Assembly: GCA_903960645.1 (NCBI GenBank)
Contig: CAJCBN010000509.1
Span: 1 to 5,726, forward strand
DNA length: 5,726 nt
Source of the DNA: an uncultured Actinomycetes bacterium
GTDB lineage: Bacteria; Actinomycetota; Thermoleophilia; Gaiellales; F1-60-MAGs149
Reading direction: 5' to 3'
A program made the translations under genes and the position numbers. Below, piece by piece: positions 1 through 4,202 of the stretch. Below the pieces are notes generated by a model. That model made no database searches. It saw nothing but the letters and a program-made list of their open reading frames with translations, and had not been told where the DNA came from. How positions within the stretch are numbered: position 1 is the first letter of the stretch; each line of letters begins with the position of its first letter.

Positions 1-1264
1 CGTTGGTCGTGCTGCGACCCGACGCCTGCGCGACTCGCATCCTGCACCCGTGGTCCTGATCGGACGCGACACGCGTCGTTCCGGCACGATGCTCGAGGAC
101 GCACTCGCAGCGGGCATCGCCTCGGCCGGTGGTCACGCCGTCCGGCTCGGGGTCTTGCCCACGCCAGCGGTGGCGTGGGGGGTGCTGCAACGCGGTGCCG
201 CGGCGGGCATTGTGATCAGCGCGAGCCACAATCCCTATCCCGACAACGGCATCAAGCTGTTCGGCGCCGACGGCTACAAGCTCCTCGATGCCGAGGAAGA
301 GGCCATTGAGGCCCTCCTCGAGGCCGATACTGACCTGCCCACCGGCCGAGACGTCGGCACGACCAGCAGTGCCACGGGCGCAGCCGAGGCCTACGCCGAG
401 TGGGTAGCCGAGGTCGCTGGCGTACCGCTGGCGGGCATGCGCATCGTCGTCGACTGCGCGCATGGCGCCGCTACGACCGTTGCGCCTCGGCTCTTTGAGC
501 TGCTCGGCGCCGACGTCGTCCTCATCGCCTGCGAACCCGATGGCTGCAACATCAATGTGGAGTGCGGCTCGACGCACCTCGGCCACGTCGCTGCCGCAGT
601 CGTGGCTGAGGGCGCCACGCTGGGCGTGGCCTTCGACGGAGATGCCGATCGCGTGCTGTTCGTCGACGCCGCAGGCAACCCCGTCGACGGCGATCACATC
701 CTCACGCTGCTCGCTGCCGACGCCATTTCCCGCGCTGCGCTGCCGGGCAACCGTGTCGTTGTGACGAGCATGGCGAATCTCGGTGCGCATCACGCCCTGC
801 GGGCCCTCGGCTGCACGCTTGAGATCACCGACGTCGGCGACCGCTACGTGCTGGAGGCCATGCGCCGTCATGGCTCGGTCCTCGGCGGCGAACAGTCCGG
901 CCATGTCATCGCGCTCGATCATCAGACCACTGGCGACGGGCCGCTGACGGCCACGCTGGTGCTCGCCGCGCTCGCGCGCTCAGGACAGACGCTGGCCGAG
1001 GCGGCAGCGGCCGTTGAGAAGTTCCCGCAGAACCTGATCAGCGTACGTGCCCGCCGCGAGGGGCTCGAGGAGTGCACACCATTGTGGGATGCCATCGCCG
1101 CAGCCGAAGCGGAGCTCGGTGACAACGGTCGCATCGTCGTGCGCGCCTCCGGCACCGAACCCCTCGTGCGCGTGATGGTCGAGGCGCGCGACGCTGAGGC
1201 GTGCCGCGCAATCGCCCAAGAGCTGGTGGCGATCGTGGAACGCGAGCTGCCCGTCGGCGACTGA
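1..1264 (+). CDS. glmM: Phosphoglucosamine mutase GlmM, N-terminus cut off by window edge
   Basis: GlmM interconverts glucosamine-6-phosphate and glucosamine-1-phosphate in the cytoplasm, the step before GlmU in UDP-GlcNAc synthesis. The frame is already open at base 2, and its first residues (GRAATRRL, then VLIGRDTRRSG) match the early part of the family. The true start is therefore upstream and the ATG-like codon at base 50 is internal. About 420 of the usual roughly 445 residues are present. All four phosphohexomutase signatures are intact: the phosphoserine loop SASHNP (Ser codon 224-226), the metal loop DGDADR (635-652), the sugar-binding GGEQSGH (from 884), and the C-terminal phosphate-binding RASGTEP (1142-1162). 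SASHNP followed by DNGIKLFG, together with glmS directly downstream, separates it from the ManB/Pgm relatives. It ends in TGA, 41 bases before glmS. The operon relationship is likely, although glmS may also have its own promoter. Confidence 0.96.
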   Translation, partial: VGRAATRRLRDSHPAPVVLIGRDTRRSGTMLEDALAAGIASAGGHAVRLGVLPTPAVAWGVLQRGAAAGIVISASHNPYPDNGIKLFGADGYKLLDAEEEAIEALLEADTDLPTGRDVGTTSSATGAAEAYAEWVAEVAGVPLAGMRIVVDCAHGAATTVAPRLFELLGADVVLIACEPDGCNINVECGSTHLGHVAAAVVAEGATLGVAFDGDADRVLFVDAAGNPVDGDHILTLLAADAISRAALPGNRVVVTSMANLGAHHALRALGCTLEITDVGDRYVLEAMRRHGSVLGGEQSGHVIALDHQTTGDGPLTATLVLAALARSGQTLAEAAAAVEKFPQNLISVRARREGLEECTPLWDAIAAAEAELGDNGRIVVRASGTEPLVRVMVEARDAEACRAIAQELVAIVERELPVGD

Positions 1265-1292
1265 GGCGGACGGGACGCCCCGGCCGGAGCGG

Positions 1293-1298
1293 TAGGAT
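1293..1298 (+). promoter_or_regulatory. Candidate -10 element or Shine-Dalgarno for glmS
   Basis: TAGGAT fits the actinobacterial TAnnnT -10 pattern and ends seven bases before the GTG start at 1306. That spacing would place the transcript 5' end at 1305-1306, so the mRNA would be essentially leaderless. The same bases contain AGGA (1294-1297), eight bases before the GTG, which is acceptable Shine-Dalgarno spacing for readthrough transcripts from glmM. No recognisable -35 hexamer lies 16-18 bases upstream. Sequence alone cannot separate the two readings, and both could operate. Confidence 0.4.
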
Positions 1299-1305
1299 AG
1301 CCCCT

Positions 1306-3144
1306 GTGTGCGGGATCATCGGCTACGTGGGGGCACGCCCCTGCAAGGAACTCGTCCTCTCGGGCCTTGAGCATCTCGAGTACCGCGGCTACGACTCGTC
1401 GGGCCTCGTCCTCGTCGGCGAGAACGGACTCGACCGGGCGCGCGCGGTCGGCCCCGTCAAGGAGCTGCGCGCGGTCGCCGGCGCCGTCTCCGAGACCGCG
1501 ACCGCCGGCATGGGCCATACCCGCTGGGCCACCCACGGCGGCGTCGAAGAGCGCAACGCGCATCCCTTCCTGTCCGAGGACGGCCGCTTCGCCGTGCTGA
1601 TGAACGGCATCTTCGAGAACTACATCGAGCTTCGCGCTGAGGTCACCGCGCGGGGCCACACGTTGTCGTCCGATACCGACACCGAGGCACTCGTCCATCT
1701 GATCGAGGACGAGTACGACGGTGACCTCGCCGAGACCTGCCGCCGCCTGTTCCCGCGCCTCGAGGGCCACTTCGCGTTCCTCGCGATGGCCATTGACGAG
1801 CCCGACCGGATCGTCGCCGCCCGTCTGGCCTGGCCGCCGCTCGTGGTCGGTCGCGGCGAGGGCGAGAACTACATCGCCTCCTTCACGCCCGCCTTCCTCG
1901 AGCAGACCCGCTCGGTGCAGATCGTCGATGAGCGCGAGATCGTGATCGTCACGGCCGACAGCGTCGAATTCCGCGCCGTCGCCGACGGCGCACCGTGCAC
2001 GCACGCGATCGAGCTGGCCGACGAGTCGATCGAGGTCGCCGCCAAGGGCGGCTACGACACGTTCATGCTGAAGGAGATCCACGAGCAGCCGACCGCCATC
2101 GCCGACACGATCGCCGAGCGCTTCCACCACGGCGAGCTCCACCTGGACGGCTTCGGACTCAGCGACGAGGATCTGCGCGCGATCAACCGCGTCCTGATCG
2201 TCGGCTGCGGGACGGCGCTGCACTCCGGTCTGGTCGGGCGCTACCTGATCGAGGAGTGGGGCGGGGTGGCGACCGAGGCCGATGTGGCCAGCGAGTGGCG
2301 CTACCGCAACGGCGTCTTCGATCCCCAGACGCTCGTGCTGGCGATCTCCCAGTCGGGCGAGACCGCCGACACGCTCGCCGCGATGCAGATCGCCAAGGAG
2401 CGCGGCGCGCGCGTCGTGGCCGTCACCAACATCATGGGCTCGGCGATCGCCCGCGCGGCCGACGGCGTCCTCTACACGCGCGCAGGCCTCGAGATCGGCG
2501 TGGCGGCCTCCAAGACCTTCACCGCCCAGGTCACGCTGATGACCCTGATCGCGCTGCACCTCGGTGCGGTGCGCGGTCATCTGACGCCGGCTGAGGTGGC
2601 GCTGAGCGGTGCCGAACTCCGCGAGGTGCCCGAGCTCGTCCAGCAGCTGCTCGACGACCGCGAGCTCGACGCCCAGCTGGACATGCTGGCCGATCGCTTC
2701 GCCCACGACCGCTTCTTCCTGTACCTCGGCCGCCACCTCGGGCTGCCGATCTGCCAGGAGGGCGCGCTCAAGCTGAAGGAGATCTCCTACATCCCGACCG
2801 ATGCGTACGCGGCGGGGGAGATGAAGCACGGGCCGATCGCCCTGCTCGGCGAGGACACACCCGTCGTGGCCGTGGCGACCGACAGCCACGTCTTCGAGAA
2901 GATGGCCTCCAACCTCGAGGAGGTGCGCGCCCGCGGCGCGCACGTGATCGCCGTCGCGACCGCCGGGAACACCTCGATCGCCCAGCACGCCGAGCACGTC
3001 CTCTTCGTGCCGCGCACGCGACCCGAGCTCCAGCCGATCCTCGCGATCATCCCCCTGCAGCTGCTCGCCTACAAGATCACCGTACGGCTCGGCCTCGACG
3101 TCGACCGTCCGCGTAATCTCGCCAAGACCGTCACGGTCGAGTGA
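1306..3144 (+). CDS. glmS: Glutamine:fructose-6-phosphate aminotransferase (isomerizing) GlmS
   Basis: GlmS makes glucosamine-6-phosphate from fructose-6-phosphate and glutamine, the first committed step of amino-sugar synthesis, in the cytoplasm. The frame is open upstream to about 1201, but the Ntn-type glutaminase needs Cys next to the initiator. This fixes the start at GTG 1306, followed by CGIIGYVG, and gives 612 residues, the normal family length. The class II glutaminase domain (about 1-240) has HTRWATHGG (His codon 1516), the oxyanion-hole Asn-Gly (1603-1608) and the SDTDTE motif. The linker KGGYDTFMLKEIHEQP leads into two SIS domains with CGTALHSG (Cys codon 2206), SQSGET (2347-2364), EGALKLKEIS (from 2758), EMKHGP (His codon 2827) and the C-terminal LAKTVTVE with its Lys (3124). 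Residues equivalent to E. coli Cys1, Glu488, His504 and Lys603 are therefore present. Oddities in the glutaminase domain: Met replaces the usual His before Asn-Gly, the GSPLVIG loop reads AWPPLVVG, and ASD reads ASF. acpS overlaps its stop. Confidence 0.97.
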   Translation: MCGIIGYVGARPCKELVLSGLEHLEYRGYDSSGLVLVGENGLDRARAVGPVKELRAVAGAVSETATAGMGHTRWATHGGVEERNAHPFLSEDGRFAVLMNGIFENYIELRAEVTARGHTLSSDTDTEALVHLIEDEYDGDLAETCRRLFPRLEGHFAFLAMAIDEPDRIVAARLAWPPLVVGRGEGENYIASFTPAFLEQTRSVQIVDEREIVIVTADSVEFRAVADGAPCTHAIELADESIEVAAKGGYDTFMLKEIHEQPTAIADTIAERFHHGELHLDGFGLSDEDLRAINRVLIVGCGTALHSGLVGRYLIEEWGGVATEADVASEWRYRNGVFDPQTLVLAISQSGETADTLAAMQIAKERGARVVAVTNIMGSAIARAADGVLYTRAGLEIGVAASKTFTAQVTLMTLIALHLGAVRGHLTPAEVALSGAELREVPELVQQLLDDRELDAQLDMLADRFAHDRFFLYLGRHLGLPICQEGALKLKEISYIPTDAYAAGEMKHGPIALLGEDTPVVAVATDSHVFEKMASNLEEVRARGAHVIAVATAGNTSIAQHAEHVLFVPRTRPELQPILAIIPLQLLAYKITVRLGLDVDRPRNLAKTVTVE

Positions 3145-3542
3145 GCGGCGGCCTCGTCGCGCCGCGCCTCTTGGTCGGGCTCGACCTGATCGAGATCGAA
3201 CGCGTCGAACGGGCGCTGGAGCGCCATCCTGAGCGCTTTCGCGCACGCTGCTTCACCGCCCGCGAGATCGAGGAGCTCGACCGGAAGCCACGGCCGGGCG
3301 AGAGCTACGCGGGACGCTTTGCGGCCAAGGAGGCGGTCGGCAAGGCCCTCGGCACCGGCGTGCACTTCACGTGGACGGAGATCGAGGTCGCCGGTCGCGG
3401 GAAGCCCGCGGTCACCCTGCACGGCTGGACGCGCGAGATGGCTGAGCGCAAGGGTGTCGTTGCCATCGACGTCTCGATCACGCACTCACGCACGACGAGC
3501 GCCGCCGTGGCGATCGCGATTCTGGGCCCGGAGGCGGCTTAG
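3141..3542 (+). CDS. acpS: Holo-[acyl-carrier-protein] synthase AcpS
   Basis: AcpS transfers 4'-phosphopantetheine from coenzyme A to a serine of acyl carrier protein, activating it for fatty acid synthesis in the cytoplasm. The 133-residue product is close to the usual 120-130 and shows the family pattern. VGLDLIEIERV contains the metal-binding Asp at residue 15. Next come CFTAREIE (37-44) and RFAAKEAVGKALGTG (59-73), whose Glu64 is the second metal ligand. GRGKPAV and the C-terminal VSITHS (111-116) match the usual GKP and VSxSH motifs. The start is the GTG at 3141, which overlaps the glmS stop as GTGA. No better in-frame start exists nearby and no strong ribosome site precedes it, so termination-reinitiation coupling to glmS is likely. 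The TAG stop at 3540-3542 interlocks with the stop of rpsT on the other strand. A short dedicated leader is impossible here, so transcription must come from glmS or further upstream. Confidence 0.95.
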   Translation: MSGGLVAPRLLVGLDLIEIERVERALERHPERFRARCFTAREIEELDRKPRPGESYAGRFAAKEAVGKALGTGVHFTWTEIEVAGRGKPAVTLHGWTREMAERKGVVAIDVSITHSRTTSAAVAIAILGPEAA

Positions 3543-4102
3543 GACTCGTCGGCCGGGGCGTCGGCCTCGGCAGCGGGCTCCGCGGCAGGAGCCTCGTCGG
3601 CCTTCTTGGCCGCCGGCTTCTTGGCGGCCGGCTTCTTGGCCGGGGCCTTCTTCTTCGGAGCCGCCGCAGCGGGAGCCTCCTCGACGACCGCCTCAACGGC
3701 GGCCTCCTCGACGGCAGCATCCTCAGCAGGAGCCTCCTCGACGGGAGCCTCCTCGGCAGGAGCCTCGACGGCGGCCTTCTTCGGAGCAGCCTTCGTCGCG
3801 GTCTTGCGCGTGACGCGGCGCTTCTTGGTCTCCTCGACCTGCGGACCGCGCGCGATGATGCGCGTGGCACGGGACTTCTTGCGGGCGGCGGTCTTGGCGT
3901 GCAGCGCGCGCTTGGCTGCTGCGCGGTCCACCAGCGCGATGTAGTTCTGGTGCGCGGCCTCGACGGCTGCGGCCTCGCCGCTCTGCACGGCCTCAACCAG
4001 GCGGCGGAAGGCCGTCTTGATGGAGGAGCGGTAGCGGATGTTCTCCATGCGCTGACGCTCGGAGACGAGAATGCGCTTCTTCTGCTGCTTGATGTTGGCC
4101 AT
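3539..4102 (-). CDS. rpsT: 30S ribosomal protein S20 with long Ala/Glu/Pro/Lys-rich C-terminal extension
   Basis: S20 is an early-assembling small-subunit protein that binds 16S rRNA. The start is ATG 4102-4100, giving MANIKQQKKR. The body at residues 1-85 matches the whole normal protein: basic N-terminus, RYRSSIKTAFRRL, and HAKTAARKKSRATR (68-81). Ordinary S20 ends at about 85-90 residues, but this product has 187. The extra part runs in order: a basic stretch 92-109 (KKRRVTRK, KAAPKK), an acidic Glu/Ala/Pro/Val stretch of EEAP-like repeats at about 110-145, a lysine-rich PAKKPAAKKPAAKK segment at about 149-168 that resembles histone H1 or mycobacterial HupB tails, and an acidic Ala/Asp/Glu end. 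The extension is low complexity and probably disordered. The tail stays in frame and keeps codon bias, so I read it as real. A TACCCT -10 and a leader hairpin lie upstream. The TAA stop overlaps the acpS stop. An in-frame TTG at 4177 is rejected as the start because MANIK is the canonical N-terminus. Confidence 0.95.
   Translation of the reverse strand: MANIKQQKKRILVSERQRMENIRYRSSIKTAFRRLVEAVQSGEAAAVEAAHQNYIALVDRAAAKRALHAKTAARKKSRATRIIARGPQVEETKKRRVTRKTATKAAPKKAAVEAPAEEAPVEEAPAEDAAVEEAAVEAVVEEAPAAAAPKKKAPAKKPAAKKPAAKKADEAPAAEPAAEADAPADES
3602..3646 (-). repeat. Three tandem 15-bp units encoding the Lys-Lys-Pro-Ala tail of S20
   Basis: Units at 3602-3616, 3617-3631 and 3632-3646 each begin CTTCTTGGC on the plus strand. 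The first two differ at one base and the third has diverged at its end. On the minus strand they encode the AKKPA-type pentapeptides of the S20 tail. Because each unit is 15 bases, gain or loss of a unit would keep the reading frame. Confidence 0.8.
3672..3771 (-). repeat. Imperfect repeat cluster encoding the acidic EEAP segment of S20
   Basis: GGAGCCTCCTCGACG occurs exactly at 3672-3686 and 3729-3743. Related copies follow at 3744-3756 (GGAGCCTCCTCGG) and 3759-3771 (GGAGCCTCGACGG), with degenerate versions between 3687 and 3728. Read on the minus strand they give alternating EEAP, VEEA and AEDA peptides. The array lies wholly inside the rpsT coding region. Confidence 0.7.
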
Positions 4103-4119
4103 AGACCCTGTGTGTCCAC

Positions 4120-4135
4120 GCGGGGATCTCCCCGC
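4120..4135 (-). promoter_or_regulatory. GC-rich hairpin in the predicted rpsT leader
   Basis: The plus strand reads GCGGGGATCTCCCCGC. This gives a perfect six-pair GCGGGG/CCCCGC stem with a four-base loop, and an A-T pair could close the stem further. In the rpsT mRNA it would lie about five bases from the predicted 5' end and 17 bases before the ATG. No U-run follows, so it is not an intrinsic terminator in this orientation. A role in mRNA stability or in translational control of S20 is possible but inferred. The Shine-Dalgarno between hairpin and start is weak (AGGG, only three bases from ATG). Confidence 0.5.
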
Positions 4136-4145
4136 AACGCTGCGG

Positions 4146-4151
4146 AGGGTA
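4146..4151 (-). promoter_or_regulatory. Candidate -10 element of the rpsT promoter
   Basis: Read on the minus strand this is TACCCT, a good TAnnnT match typical of GC-rich actinobacterial promoters. It predicts a transcription start near 4139 and a leader of about 37 bases. A TTGCGC that could serve as -35 lies at 4177-4172, but the 20-base spacer is too long for an ideal sigma-70 promoter, so the -35 assignment is uncertain. Confidence 0.5.
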
Positions 4152-4190
4152 GCAGGGTCCCGAGCGCATCCGCGCAACCGGAGCGCGTGC

Positions 4191-4196
4191 CATCAT
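4191..4196 (+). promoter_or_regulatory. Weak candidate -10 element giving a leaderless murJ transcript
   Basis: CATCAT differs from TAnnnT at one conserved base and ends six bases before the murJ ATG. Transcription would then start on the A of the start codon at 4203. In support, no Shine-Dalgarno sits at a usable distance: the nearest GGAG (4180-4183) is 19 bases upstream. No -35 is evident. The spacing is suggestive and the sequence match is modest. Confidence 0.3.
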
Positions 4197-4202
4197 CGGT
4201 AC

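Larger units (their letters stand above)
4103..4202. other. Divergent intergenic region between rpsT and murJ
   Basis: These 100 bases are the only non-coding stretch of note in the window. They must hold the start signals for both genes. On the rpsT side are the hairpin and TACCCT; on the murJ side is the CATCAT candidate. The two predicted transcription starts (about 4139 minus, 4203 plus) are 64 bases apart and point away from each other, so the transcripts would not overlap. I see no tRNA, small RNA or further gene in it. Confidence 0.7.

Noticed and set aside
1201..1305. Upstream extension of the glmS frame to about 1201
   Set aside because: It would overlap glmM and bury the catalytic Cys, which must be N-terminal in this enzyme class.
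1265..1305. glmS ribozyme or riboswitch upstream of glmS
   Set aside because: The 41-base gap is far too short for the ribozyme core and shows none of its conserved sequence; that element is mainly found in Firmicutes.
922..3246. A 774-codon open frame on the minus strand opposite glmM, glmS and acpS
   Set aside because: It lies antisense to three well-recognised enzymes, is full of Arg, Asp, Gly and Val with no family motif, and is what GC-rich codon bias produces on the opposite strand.
3606..3944. Plus-strand frame with Ala/Phe/Gly-rich hydrophobic repeats resembling a membrane protein
   Set aside because: It is the mirror of the Lys/Ala/Glu repeats of the S20 tail; the minus strand encodes an unmistakable S20.
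4120..4135. Reading the hairpin as an intrinsic terminator
   Set aside because: No T-run follows it on either strand, and it sits in a divergent region with no gene ending there.
4103..4177. Longer S20 starting at TTG 4177
   Set aside because: S20 proteins begin MANIK or similar at the ATG at 4102; the upstream residues show no conservation and cover the predicted promoter and hairpin.
4162..4186. Direct repeat GAGCGC at 4162-4167 and 4181-4186, a possible operator
   Set aside because: Six-base GC-rich matches are expected by chance in this composition, and no known regulator site fits.
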